From the NCBI GenBank assembly GCA_016081115.2, contig CM071930.1, positions 9,653,419-9,717,418 of the forward strand: a stretch of 64,000 nucleotides of DNA. The letters run 5' to 3'. A program made the position numbers and the translations under genes. Below are positions 44,421-56,510 of this stretch, piece after piece (positions within the stretch are counted from its first letter, which is position 1; each line of letters opens with the position of its first letter). This DNA comes from Rehmannia glutinosa (lineage: Eukaryota; Streptophyta; Magnoliopsida; Lamiales; Orobanchaceae). The notes beneath the pieces were generated by a model, which was given only the letters and a program-made list of their open reading frames with translations, made no database searches and was not told the origin of the DNA.

Positions 44421-44689
44421 CTGGCATAATTCAAAGACGCAGAATTATGATTTGTAGAGCATATACACGAGAGTTCTGAGTTTTCGCGCACAAACAAAGT
44501 ACGATAAATCGCACGCTCCGCAGTGTCGAATTAAGTGTCAGCCGCCGCAGCTTCATGACAACACCCAATATCGAGATCTTTGCTTTTGATTTTCGTCCAT
44601 CTTTGTTTTCACAAGTTCAATACTTATATTCTTTCTTGTTTCAGTTATTTACAAAGCATAGATCTACCTACAGTTGAGTTTTGATGTTT

Positions 44690-47600
44690 CGTACTAACAG
44701 TCATTCAGCAGCTCCAGAACGATACTTCAATTATGAATATATTTCATCATAGCACGTTTACAAGTATTTTTATACTTGTAGACAAATTCATATCTCTCAT
44801 GTTTCTACTATTATCCACATATTAAAGAAAAAATAAAGGTTACATCGTACTGTAGGGCAACACTTTATTCTGCTTCGATTTATCCTCGAACATCGACCTT
44901 TAAATTTCTTTCAATCGCATCTGAGAGCGACACCTGATTTACCAAGTGTCGATCCTGCCTCGTAGCAAATCATGGATGTTCAAGGAGTCATATGTTTCGT
45001 CATCCTATAAATTGACGATCTAAATAAGTAATTGACTAAACGAAATCGCTATCATGATCTCGAAAGAATCATTGGATCTATCAGAAACCAAATTTAATCT
45101 TGAATTCGCTCACAAGGTAGAACTTGTATGGAATTGGTCATCGCAGACTAAATGTGCGCAAATACCTTTACGAAAAGTAGTGGCTGTTCCAGCGCCACCC
45201 TAAGTGATTTACAATCATAAGACTGAGATCGACTCTCATAGAGGTAGGAAGATCCCACCACCTGTCTCATCAAGGAGAAATAGTGTCTACAAATCGATCT
45301 CAAAAGAGCCGAGGTGTCGACGGGCGGTTCCACCACATGGAAGGTATAAAACTTCTAACTCGTTAAATTATTTTGCCTAAATCTCTACTTCAAAGCGTAG
45401 AACAGACGCAGGGGCTCTTAGGGATTATAGTCTCAAGATGAAATGTGCCAGTATGAGACATATACGAAAATTGTATAAAAAGTTGGCTTATGAAAATTCA
45501 ACAAGTCAAACTCCGTCACTAAGGAGAAAAATCACCTCACCCGGTAGAGACGATGGTCAAGGGACGGCACGCTCGGGACGTGAAAGCCACCGCCAAGCAG
45601 CTAAGAGTTCGAAAGGTAAAATCTCAACTTGATAAATCTTCGACACTTTGAAAAAGAAGTCGATTTTATAAGGAAAAACTTGATAACATTTTGCCTTTAG
45701 AAAGTGATAAAAGGTCGTGGTATCGGGCTATAAAACATCCTGCTTTTACGTGCCATCTAAAACATTCTCGGGAGGCTTCTACTTCTTCCATTTAAAAACT
45801 TCACATGTTCTAATCAAAGACCACTTAAAAGGAAAAAGCACTATGTTTCCTATTACTACTATATGCCTATAGCCATATTAGACCATATTGCTCTTTACAA
45901 AATCCGATTTAAAAGAGATCAAAGTCTTTCTATTGTAGTGTTCTACGTTATTCACACACTTAGCAACACCTCACGTTTTCCAAAATCTATTGGGTCCGTA
46001 GAAATCAATTGGATATGTAATGTTGTATATACATCCTCGAGGACTATCATATGCAGCATACTGAGCAATGGATATTCGCGCCATATGACAGTAATTTAGA
46101 ATACTTGACTGACTTATGTACAAATTCTTCTTGGCGTTAATTGGGCGGATGCATAACTTGGTAAGATTGTTGGTGTTGCATTTTGAATATGGGAAGCGGT
46201 TTCCAAGTTCAAACGTTTACATGTTGAGAGGCTTACGAAAGAACTTGAAAGATAAGCCATTGTGGTGGATGACACAATTTGTATATAAAGTTTAATAAAA
46301 ATCTGTGTTGTTTTGATGACGAACTTGTGTATTATAGTAGTATGCGATCACCAAGGGGAACATGCCAATTGGAGAATCAAATGCGGTCATCGTGTGCAAT
46401 TAAAGAACCGAACTTTCGCATCAAAATTAGTCACGTGAACTACAAAATGCTCGTAAATTGATTAGATTTGATGTCAGTAGTTGGATGCCTAAACCGAACT
46501 TGAAAATTTCTATCAGGTGCGTTCATGTCAAAATGGTAAACAAAAATGGTGGTCACACTGTTGTTACAACATTTCAATACTACTCGACGTTTCAACTTCT
46601 GTTAAGGCTTAATGTTACGTCCTAAGCGAGGTTGAAAGTATCATGCAGTTAAGTATCTTTTCGTGTGTATTGATGATTTCACATTATCCTACGGCTTCAC
46701 GGAAAATCGACGCTTTTGATTCTTCAAGAAGTTTTGTTGTGCGCTGTAAGTCAGATCAAGATGAAAACCTTCTTGTGAATTAGATCGATCACTTTTAAGA
46801 ATTTGAGAACTTTTTTTTCATCTTTCTGATATTAAACGTGGATCTCATGAATTTTTCGCACCTAAAACCCCACAACACAAAACGAGGCAGAACCGAAAAT
46901 CACATCATAGTTAAACGGCCAGAGCATGTCGTAGTCTCTAAAATTTGGCAAAATATTTTCGTCGATGCCTTAAACATCGTATACCACATTCAATAGAGCC
47001 TGGCCTGGAGATCGGTAAAGATTACGACCCTTATAAAATCCTTCGTGGTTAAACCCTACCCTGCAGCCGCGCCTTTGGAAGTGTGTGTTATGGCCTTAGT
47101 ATAGAAGTCGCTGTATGTTTTGATTCAAAAGTGATAAATATCCGTTTCGGGTTATTCATCTAATAGTAAATGGTTGGGGAAGCTTCATAATCATGAGCAT
47201 GATCAGTGATAATATGTGAAAGTCATGGTTTCAAGGATCTTCTAGTCTTGCAAAGAACATGAACAAGAGCATTTGATTACTTCGATGGAAAACAAGTCAC
47301 GACTCAATAATCGCAACAGCGACGTTGTAATTAAATGATACATCTCGTAAGACGTCGCAATATTTAATCGCTAAAGGTTACATATGCCGCTAAAGATGTC
47401 AGATTCGATGCTGGAACATCTACTAAAGACATCCTGATTTGCAAGCAATGAAAATAATTTCGCCCTTATATTGGAAGCAGTAACTTGTAAATAAACTCGA
47501 CGAATCACTAATGAAACACTAGATCCCTGCTAGTTAATTCGTGTTAATCATCCTATCTCTGCTCATACAGTGAGATATCCGGAGCGCATTTAACTAAGGC

Positions 47601-48015
47601 AGCAAATCATTTAGATTTGGCAAGATCAAGGTTTGTTTGTTCTACTGTAATGATGGTAAACACTTCTCAATGTGTTTTGAATTTCGAAATTCAAGATCAG
47701 GTTTTATTGCCTTAAAATAATTCTTACAAATGATGTGCATGAGAATGATCATTTCATCAAAAGGATTCTTATGTTTACATAAAGGATGTCTTAACTATTT
47801 ATAGTGATAATTATAGTGCTATAGATATTTTCGAAAAATCCAAGATATCACTCGAATCCTCGAATCCATTGTACAAGCAAAATCTCGAATCATGTGTAGT
47901 CACCAAGTAGAGAATATTTGAACCCGCTAGAATGATAGCTACTCCGATCCAAACAGATCAGAAGGTTTCAAAGGTAAGTGGAGAGATGATGATATACTTA
48001 AAAAACACCGTGAGA
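44690..48015 (+). mobile_element. Very decayed Sirevirus-like copia
   Basis: Around 44757-44900 the text (acaagtatttttatacttgt hairpin, then a gttacatcgt...aacac segment) parallels the LTR at 25135-25280 and is probably an LTR remnant. Pol motifs then appear in order on the plus strand: a protease-like SRHMT segment (about 46070-46092); integrase CIDDF and FFAPKTPQ (46640-46880) with the downstream Arg/Lys-rich part; and a late pol segment like the RT/RNase H junction (47930-48000). Almost every codon stretch is interrupted. No 3' LTR was found. Confidence 0.5.
46030..48010 (+). pseudogene. pol: Copia pol remnants (PR, IN, end of RT)
   Basis: Short motif matches in different frames: HMT of the copia protease at 46082-46090; FVCIDDFT (about 46660) and EFFAPKTPQH (about 46848) of integrase; and a RMIATPIQTDQKVSK segment (about 47928) like the end of copia RT before RNase H. 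The order and spacing are those of copia pol. Nothing is translatable. Substitution density is far higher than in the Sirevirus-like element at 3-9 kb, so this copy is much older. Confidence 0.5.
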
Positions 48016-49900
48016 TTGAATTAAGAAGATCACTAATAGCCAAAAACTGCCCATGATATCATGTTGAGATTCAAAGTAAAGATGTTAAAGCTGAATGATT
48101 TCATTGTTTCAAAAATGAAGAATTACATCTGTGAGCATCTCTATTTATAGGGAATCTTAAATGGGAAAAAACTAACCCTAATTTGATATATTAGTTATAT
48201 TGTTGTAACAGAAAAACTAACATGAACACTTATAACAGTAATTAACTAACTTCTTCAACCAACTCTAATTGTGCACTCAATAGAGACGTAAATGCAGAAT
48301 ACATTTAAAATAATACAAAACTTTAGATGGTTTTAAGATATAACTGTACTTTCGATATAACGTCAAATATATATGTAATGAGATTTTTAATAAACTTGTC
48401 ATATATTTATATTAGAATATACTAAAACAAGATACAAAAAAACTTATTATAATGTATCATAATCGGATATGTTTTCATATCTAATAATATTTTTGCAAAT
48501 GTGTAGTGCAACTTACTGTACTTACATAATAAGCCACTCAGAAAAATAAAGATGCCAGCTTTAGGATGCTCTATTTTACTAAAACTGAACAATGTTGTGG
48601 CCAAACGTCAAAGCACCTTTCTGGCTTTTTAATATTTTCATTGATTTTTCATGGAGCCTTAGCTACATGATACTTTGTGAAGATACAGAATTTGACCATT
48701 AATCTTTTAGAGAGGGAGAAAGAATCACCTTTTACATCTGAATCGCAAACATACAATTAATAGATTACGAAAACTGAAGTATACATCATACATGTCAGTA
48801 GTTATTGTGATATTAATTAGACTAATTACAAATACTATTTTGAGGAATAGCGTAATTTAAAAAAAAAAACTAGTTATCTTTCAAAATTTAAATAGGTACC
48901 CATTGATATGCATTTGATTTTCTTCACAAATTGCACTCCAAGTGGAGGGTATTTATTGGAAATACAAACATCAGCGTGTTTGTAATATTATAAAGTGGGT
49001 TTTTTATAAGAGCTACTTGTTTTTTTACCGCTTTCCAAAGCAAATATATTTTTAGCTATATATTTTAAAACATGTTTTTTAAACTATATTGATTTTAATT
49101 GTCTACATCCCCTTTTTTCCATTTTTGGACTATTCAAATTTTCTTTGACTCCCAAGAGATGTTTTTCGGTACCAAGAAATGAACAACATCATTTTAGAAA
49201 AAGGCAAAGTGCCTAAACAAAATAATAAAGAATTTGTATGATGCACATGCTTTTAGTAAAATAACTACAAAATATTTTTGAAAATATGACTATTTTTCAT
49301 TTTCCAATACGTAAGCGGGCCAACTTAGCTTCTGTCACTAGCTTTTTATAATTCCTGAATTGAATGATAACTGGTGCCTTTGTAATTAGGGGCTAAAATT
49401 CAAGGGTAATTTTTGTAATTATCCTATTAATTATTAATATATTTTTCTTCTCCTAAGATTCCCATTTTCAGCAGCAAACCACGAGATCTATCCAAAGAAA
49501 AATGTTAAACAAATCCTTAAATTTATAGAATACTATATATGTATTTCAGAGAAAGAAAAAAACGAAGCATCTCAGTTGATGAAAGTGATAGTACAAGAAC
49601 AAACAAATCCCCTTCAACAAAGTACACCTGGAGAACTTCACTGGCACTAAATTCACTGCAACCTCCAAATTAAAAAAAAAAAAAAACTACACCATTGATT
49701 TACGAAAATGGTAAACATTCTGAGTACCCCTAGTAATCCTGTGGTATTTTTTATCTGGCATGCAAAATCCATAGCTGAGATAGCAGAAGGGTAAAAAAGA
49801 CAACCAATTATATCTCCCAGCTACTATTTTTCATGTGTCCACTGCAGACAAACAATCTTGTCCGTCCGATTGCGGCGTGCGATACATTACACGATCTCTG
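48016..49900. other. AT-rich intergenic DNA
   Basis: No gene is recognised. A poly-A run lies at 49673-49687. The part after about 49440 is less AT-skewed and may be the 3' flank of the MYB gene on the minus strand. Confidence 0.45.
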
Positions 49901-49922
49901 AAGGTCTTCAAACGCTTGGAAA

Positions 49923-51163
49923 TTAATATCGCTTCCCAATTGCTGTTGATTTGAGAATATGAGATATGATCATAAGATGTACTATTGTAGTGCAAATTAG
50001 GTTTTCCCAGTTGTTGTCTGTAATAATATTTGTGGATGATCGTAATGAAAGTACTTTAAATGAAAGGAGGCGTGATGGGAATATCGGTGAAGGCCGAATT
50101 TGACGGCGGCAGAAAGGGGCGGCGGCGCCACCAGCCGTGGCGGCGGCCGAGGGTTTAGCTGAAATTACAATTTTGACTCTCCTTCTGTGAGTCCCTCGTT
50201 GTTGTTCTCTCCTTTGCCTGCCTAAAAGCTTCTTCTTCAGCCTTGTGTTCCAGTAGTTTTTATGTCGTTATCGGTTCTTCCAGGTAATTGAGCTTTGATA
50301 ATTGACCATCTGCGTAAAAACACAGATAAAGATCAAAACCCAAACCCTAATTTTGGTCATGTAATATAAGGGAATACTATATTCAGTCCTGTAAATATTC
50401 TTGGTAATACCCTTTGGTCTCGTATACAATAAGATGACATAGCTAATTTGATCATGTAATTATACTATATAACAATTTCCTTTGATCCTGTAAAGTTTTG
50501 AATTTTGCTTAATTCTGGTCTTATAAATTCAATTTTTATGTCATTTGGTCCCAAAATCAAATATTGATCAAGCACCCATCCGAACAAACCACACAAAGTT
50601 AGAACTTATCAAAAATCAAAATTTAAAGAATCGAATTACAGGGCCAAATATGTCACCCTTCATATTTACATAACCAAAATACTTACATGATCAAATATAT
50701 ACAACCCTAGCATTATACTTATATGACCAAAAATTGAAATTAAGCTCTATATATAATTTTTAAAACTGGTGAATATAAGTAATGTTTCATGTTATTTAAT
50801 AAATTATTACCTGCTTCCAATGGTGATATAGAGGTGGATAATCAAATTATCTTCATCCTCAGTAAACCCTCCATGCTTGATATTGGGCCTCAGATAATTC
50901 AGCCCATCTAAGCCGACAACTCTTTCCACATCTCTTCAGACCTAATTAATCAAAATTGAAAGAGAGATTAATTAATTATAATTAAAAGAAATTAAAATAG
51001 CATGTAACAATTATGAGTACTTTTGAGGTACCTATTTTCAAGTGTAAGGCAATCCAGTTTCCTCCGGTTCCATGCTTTTCAATGTAGGATTTAAGTTTAG
51101 TATCTTCTTCAGGTGACTATGGCCTTTTTTACATTGCTTTGTCACAGCAAGGCGCTTCCCCAT
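49923..51163 (-). pseudogene. R2R3-MYB transcription factor gene, subgroup 14 (RAX/MYB36)-like, decayed
   Basis: The exon layout is canonical for R2R3-MYB. Exon 1 (51163-51032, 132 bp) encodes the start of R2, recognisable in a shifted frame by the ...SPEED...YIEKHGTGGNW pattern. Exon 2 (50941-50811, 131 bp) encodes KRCGKSCRLRW...NYLRPNIKHGGF. Exon 3 (from 50309) encodes WSIIKAQLPGRTDNDIKNYW and NTRLKKKLLGRQRREQQ. Splice signals are intact (acceptors at 50942-50943 and 50310-50311; donors at 51030-51031 and 50809-50810). Exon 1 has a 1-bp deletion near codon 3 and two nonsense codons (TAA, TAG) in the R2 frame. Exon 2 has a 1-bp insertion in the conserved Trp codon region near 50905. Exon 3 stays open to 49923 but is short and Ala/Arg-rich. 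Either a pseudogene or, for the indels, assembly error. The two stops argue for a pseudogene. Confidence 0.85.
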
Positions 51164-51225
51164 GTTTAATTGTTGGTTACTTGTATTCAAGCTGTGTTGG
51201 TTTCTCTTTGATCTCACCTGCAAAT

Positions 51226-51270
51226 TATATATATAGAGAGAGGGAGAGAGGGAGAGAAGGAGAGAGAGTA
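51226..51270. repeat. (GA)n-rich microsatellite
   Basis: Agag/gggag repeats of about 45 bp lie just upstream of the MYB remnant on its strand. Confidence 0.85.
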
Positions 51271-52040
51271 TATAATGGCTGAGAAGTGATGGGATGAGAT
51301 GGGAAGATATGTAATTATTAAATTACATTTAAAACTGTAAAACCAGTCATTAACTCATACTACAGTTGCAAAAAGATCCACCTCTAAAACCATTTTTATA
51401 AAATATCCTGAACTCATAGAAATCTCTAGTTGGGGTGCTACAAAACGCACGGTTTGCTAAATGGTTCTGAATTATAAATAAATCTCATTTTTGATAATAA
51501 TGTCACCAATTCCCAACATGAAATGTGAGCGACACGTATTCCAGTTTTTTGTGAAATTAGTACCAAAATGAAATTTACTTACAAAGCATGTGACCATTTC
51601 AGATCTAAAATTGTATTGCTTATATAATTACGACACTTTTGCAAAACGTGTAATTTTTATATGATTTTGCATGGCATAGTTTAGGGACTATTTTTGCAAT
51701 TCTATCAAATTATATTATGGTTAACTTGAAAGGGGGAGCGGAAAAAGATGGGCTTCTTTATGTATATATTAAATTAATGCAGCAAATTGAATGACAGAGA
51801 GTAGACCAAGCTTTTTCTGATTGTCTTTCATCTTAGTCTAGAATCTAAAATGTGAACAGTGTTATATCAGTATGTGATTATTCATAATGTTGCTTTACAT
51901 TAATCTGTTAACCCCTGCCTTTCAGGGAAAGAATATTATAAAAAAATTAAAACTCCATTCTAGGAATATCTTTTTTTTTTTAACTTAGTTTGCTAACTAT
52001 TTTATTTTAAGTGAATCCCACGTCAATCCGTGCTGTAAAA
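51271..52040. other. AT-rich intergenic DNA, nothing recognised
   Basis: No gene or element boundary is supported. This would be the upstream region of the MYB pseudogene. Confidence 0.4.
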
Positions 52041-52052
52041 TTGCTTGGGATC

Positions 52053-52229
52053 AATGGCGGAGGGAAGGGACCATCGGGCCCAGCCCTCCCCACCCCAAAT
52101 TTCTTTTAAAAAAAAATTTACACTAGAAAATTTTTTTTTCTTTAAAAATTTATTTATATTTTATATGATTTTGTATTTCTACCATTCCATTTTCACAGAC
52201 GCCACCTCGCTTTTATTCTTGGCTACGCC
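52053..52229. mobile_element. MITE (177 bp) flanked by a 12-bp direct repeat
   Basis: TTGCTTGGGATC occurs at 52041-52052 and again at 52230-52241. The insert starts AATGGCGGAGGGAAGG and ends TTGGCTACGCC, so its ends are weak inverted repeats (GGCGGAGG / GGCGTAGCC). It shares the GGCG-type end with 31721-31906. The duplication is longer than the 9 bp usual for Mutator elements, so the superfamily is uncertain. Confidence 0.7.
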
Positions 52230-52241
52230 TTGCTTGGGATC

Positions 52242-52664
52242 TACTTTGGTTTTAACTTTAGATAGTATACAAAAATCATTTGGCCTGTTAACACAATGGC
52301 CACGAAAGTATTACTACAACGATTTAGGTCAAGTTCGATAACTTGCAACGACGGGATCAACTTTTATTTTAAAAAAGTTTTTATAGCATACAAAACTAAT
52401 TTTTTCCGATGAAAACCTAATATTTTTCAAATAATACTCCCCGATATTATATCATCGTCCAATATTACAAAACTAATATACTTTCAAATTAACTACGTGA
52501 AGAATACTTTTTCAACGATCGCTAATACTTTTCTTATGAAACTGCTAATAACCCGCCCCTCGCTAATAAATAAAATACAACCGGTCATTTTTGGATCCAT
52601 CTAACGGGTTTCACCAGCAGACCATCTTTTACGGGAGTTTTTTGGTCTATAACCAAACGATGGA
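52242..52664. other. Intergenic DNA, nothing recognised
   Basis: No gene is supported. Confidence 0.4.
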
Positions 52665-52667
52665 ACG

Positions 52668-54550
52668 CACTACAAGAAAATAAGGAACTTCCAGCTGAAA
52701 AAATATGTTGGATTGGCCATTACCGTTTGGAATTATTGATTCCAAATCTTAAATTCCAACATAAAATGTATCATTGTAAAAATGGCCGTTGAATGATTTA
52801 AATTCCAATTAAAAAATATTCAAATCAATTTCCAACGTTATTTATCCATTGTATTATATATAATCGTTGGAAAGTTAACTCCAACATTTTTTCCAACACT
52901 AATTCCAACAGAGTTATACCATCGAATATATTAATACGCTGGAAAAAATCTCCATCTAAGTTATTCCAATCTTAATTATACCATTAGAATTTAGTCCAAT
53001 GGTATATATCCGTTGGAATATTAAATCAATTTATCTCATTATCTAATATCTTTAACTTCCCAAGAGGTTACCCATCATCAATTTGTCCTGTCAAGTCAAG
53101 ACATTTAACCATGTAGCTTCAATATGATCGAATTTTAATAGAAGATATATTTTATTGATATGGATTATACTATCAAATTATTTAACCCCTATTGAAATTT
53201 TCCAATGGTATGAATTTCAATTTATAATAACATGTTGTACCATTGAATCTCCATTGAATTTTAAAACTCCAATGTAAATTCCGTTCATTAATTCCAACAT
53301 TTGCCATCTGGAATTTTGTTGGAATTTTCCAATGTATGTTTTAGTAAAATCCAACATAAATTCCAACGATTCCAACATTTGGTTTATCTGAATTTTTGTT
53401 GAAATTTTCCAATTGTATGTTTTAGCTTGATGGAATTTCTCGTTGGAATTTTTAGAATTTAATAGTATTTCCAATGGTTTATTATTAATGTTGGAATCAT
53501 CGTTGGAATTTTCCAACTGTTAGTTGTTGTTTGAATTTCCATAGAATTTTAAATTTTAACATGATTTCCAACATTTTATACTAACAATTTTGTTTACCGC
53601 TTGAATTTTCACTGAATCGTGGAGGATGATAATGAGCTAAAGATGGCTTGAGCTCAAGCAAATTTTTAAAATCCTACTTTGGTACTATTTATTTTACATT
53701 TTAGTAATTAACCCATCCCAAAATTTAATGCAAAACTCAAAGCCACCCTAAAATTTACATTCATTTTTGAAAATTAAGAATGAAAACTTAAACTTTTGTG
53801 TTATAATGATATAATATTGATACTATAATTTTTATTTTTTTTATCTTTAGACTATTTTGTGATCCTTAATTTATTATTAGTATATTTACCATGTCACTAA
53901 GTTCAACTATACTTTAATATTTTAATTGGTAATTTATTAAAAATTGAGTATGCATTCTAAGTATAAAATATATTTAAAAATCATTTATTTTATTAGTTAA
54001 TGGCCTAACTGTCTAACTAAATAAATTTAATAATTTTGCTTATTATGTCAATCGTGGTCCCGCCATACTTTTCGTATTTTTAGCCCATCATGTTTGATTT
54101 TAAATTTTAGGCTCAATAAGGTTTTTGTGTTGTGTTCGTGATTTTTATTTTATTGTGTCAAGTTGTTATTTATTGACTTGGTACTACCGATTTGTCTCCC
54201 AAATGCCATCATCAAGTATGAAATTGAAAATTTATTTTTTTAGCTTTTTTATATTTAGTTGTTGGATTATGTTATTTTGTTGCTAGAAAACAAATAGCAT
54301 GGAAAATAAAATATGTCTTATTTGATTGCTAATATAAATATACCACTCGTGTTTTTATGAAGTAAATTTACACTCGTGGTAATTATTATTTCAATTGCCC
54401 CACCCTACTACTAATTTCCTCGATCCGTCACGACCGGAATATTCCAACCGTGATATTGTAGCATTGGAATCGCTGAATTTTAAAAAATTCCAAACGCTTT
54501 TTTTATTCGTTGGAATTACTTTGTTGGAATTTGATTGTTTTCTTGTAATG
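52668..54550. mobile_element. Non-autonomous CACTA (En/Spm) element (1.9 kb)
   Basis: The left end is CACTACAAGAAAA and the right end TTTTCTTGTAATG (one change from the perfect inverse). A 3-bp TSD ACG lies at 52665-52667 and 54551-54553. Both subterminal regions (about 52680-53620 and 54430-54540) are filled with repeats of TTCCAAC/GTTGGAATT in both orientations, the presumed transposase binding sites. The interior has no transposase. It needs an autonomous partner. Confidence 0.9.
52700..53600. repeat. Subterminal TTCCAAC / GTTGGAA repeat array of the CACTA element
   Basis: Dozens of short copies in direct and inverted orientation. A spurious Asn-rich frame at 53217-53516 (minus) arises from them. 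The opposite end (54440-54540) has a few copies. Confidence 0.8.
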
Positions 54551-54851
54551 ACGTGTACAAGGTAATTAAAGTCCACATAGAGTAAAAAGTTCCTATTTTG
54601 TAGGCATTTAATTGTCAAATGATCCAAATTGCAATATTTAGTTCTTAATTAATCTTAAATCTCAACAATTATTCATATAATATTTTGTTTTGGGAAAAAT
54701 AAAAAGAAAGCATCACTTTATAATTAATATATATTTGGGGCCTCCATTTTTCTGTTTGAAGTAATTGAGACAATTGCCTTCGTGGTTCGTATGCATGACT
54801 CATGCCTTCATAAAGATACGCCTAATTTGAATTTATAAGAGGAAGGATTCA

Positions 54852-54995
54852 ATTTTTTTTGTTCCACTTTTCTATTCCATTTCACATGTTACATTATTCG
54901 ATTTAATGATATGTGTAGATATATTAAAATATAATCAACGGTCTATATTTATTTGAATAACACTTGTTATTAATCCAAGTTTAAGTGGAACATGG
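54852..54995. repeat. Possible TTCCAC-type MITE
   Basis: The left end ttgttccacttttctattcc and right end aagtggaacatggag are imperfect inverted repeats about 140 bp apart, like the 58.4-kb family. No TSD was established. Confidence 0.4.
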
Positions 54996-55780
54996 AGTTC
55001 GAAAGCATTTCAAATTTTATGTTCAATTTGATGTTTTTTTCAGCATTAACTCACAAAATAACCAAATTACCTACTTTACTTTATTTGGAGTGTAGCTATT
55101 TCCAAGTACAAGTAGATATAAGCCCTACATAAAGTAAAAGTTTACATATAAACAATCTCATGAGCTGATTAACTTGAATGATATAGCCTACTTGAATCAT
55201 GATTTGTAATAGCCTTTGTCTCGAGTTAGATGTTGATTGATTATTAGATTTTAAGTTTTTTTCTTTGCAGCTAGGCTAGTTCATAGGGCCAAAACCCAAA
55301 AAATTATAAAATAAAAATTGAAAAGAAATATAAGTCGACAGCTAGAGCCAAGATATGAAAGGTACGTACTGTTTATGATTTTTTCAATGTCAAGTAATTT
55401 TACTATTAAATTATCTTGACTATCATGCACTCAAATTCATATTAAAATGTTTTAACTTTTGACATTATATTCATCATTATTTATTATGAATCATTAGTCA
55501 TGTCGAATAGTATCATAAAAATCAGATGAAAAAGTCAATATTAGAGGTGACAAATTATTTCCACGACCATGTCAACAAGGATTTATTTATCATGACCATG
55601 AATTTTCATTATTGTCACAAATACGAACATATACAAATACCTCACATGTAATCCTCATTAGTCATTTCTATTTATGTAATTTGCATATTAATCTTATAGT
55701 TGGTATTTTCATGTCGGGAATGATTTCAATAACTAAATATATACTTTGGTCTAAATTTTGTAATATAGGGTAGACAATTG
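54996..55780. other. AT-rich intergenic DNA, nothing recognised
   Basis: No gene or element boundary is supported. Confidence 0.4.
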
Positions 55781-55803
55781 TATATATATATATATATATA
55801 TAA
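55781..55803. repeat. (TA)n microsatellite
   Basis: A short alternating TA run next to the ATTAG array region. Confidence 0.9.
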
Positions 55804-55944
55804 TATCAAAACTCCGGGCGTGATCGTCTAACTGGCCTGGGACTGCTAGACGGATCCACCCACCTGATCCAGGCGGGCATTTCCGTAATATTAGCAGCGG
55901 TGTTGTAGTAATTTCTTGGAGCACCAAAGATTAGCTTTTTCCGA

Positions 55945-56510
55945 AATGTATTACGTCCTTCAAAAATATTAGCTTCTTTCAAATGTATTAGTAGTTTCTA
56001 AAGAGTTTTTTTAGATTCTCCGAATATACTCCCAAATGTATTAGCAATCCTCAAAAAAAGTGCATTAGAGATCCTAAAAGGTATTAGTAGTTCCTTGAAA
56101 TAAATTAAAATTTTCTCCCGAAATGTATTAATAGTCCTTCTGAAAAGTATTAGTCGTCCTTCTAAAAAGTATTAGCAGTTCTTCTGAAATGTATTAATAG
56201 TTCCCCTGAATATAATTAAATTTTTCTCCCAAAATGTATTAACAATCCTTCTGAAAAGTATTAGTCGTCCTTCTAAAAAGTATTAGCAGTTCTTCTGAAA
56301 TGTATTAGTAGTTCCCTGAAGAGTTTTAGTATTTCTCATAAATATACTCCTGAAATGTATTAGTTGTCCATCGGAAAAGTATTAGTAGTTTCTCGAAAAA
56401 GTATTAGTAATTTCCTAGAGAGTATTTTAGTAGTGCTCCTGCAACGTATTAGTTTTTCTTATAAAATGTATTAGTATTTCTCCATAAAAGTATTAGCTAA
56501 TACTAAGATC
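55945..56510. repeat. Degenerate ATGTATTAG tandem array with 111-bp higher-order unit
   Basis: Units of about 20-28 bp of the form (g/a)aaatgtattagtagttcct recur more than 20 times. A block of several units starting with ttttctccc at 56111 is repeated from 56222 with few changes, giving a higher-order period of 111 bp. There is no open frame and no known family. Confidence 0.88.

Larger units (their letters stand above)
40146..44500 (+). mobile_element. Endogenous pararetrovirus (Caulimoviridae), Solendovirus/Cavemovirus-like, broken
   Basis: Viral domains follow each other on one strand: a tRNA-Met primer site (40146-40164); decayed leader and first coding parts; coat protein with CCHC knuckle (to 42185); movement protein of the 30K type (42327-43135); unassigned viral coding sequence; and a protease region (43523-43752). 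The assembly gap then falls where RT/RNase H should be. Coat protein before movement protein before polymerase is the arrangement known for Solendovirus and Cavemovirus. Most genera have movement protein first. Stops and frameshifts occur in every domain, so this is an old integrated copy. The right end is uncertain. A promoter-like TATA at 44400 may be the viral one. Confidence 0.75.

Noticed and set aside
45719..45732. TGGTATCGGGCT as a primer binding site
   Set aside because: It resembles the tRNA-Met complement but has mismatches and no clear LTR end beside it.
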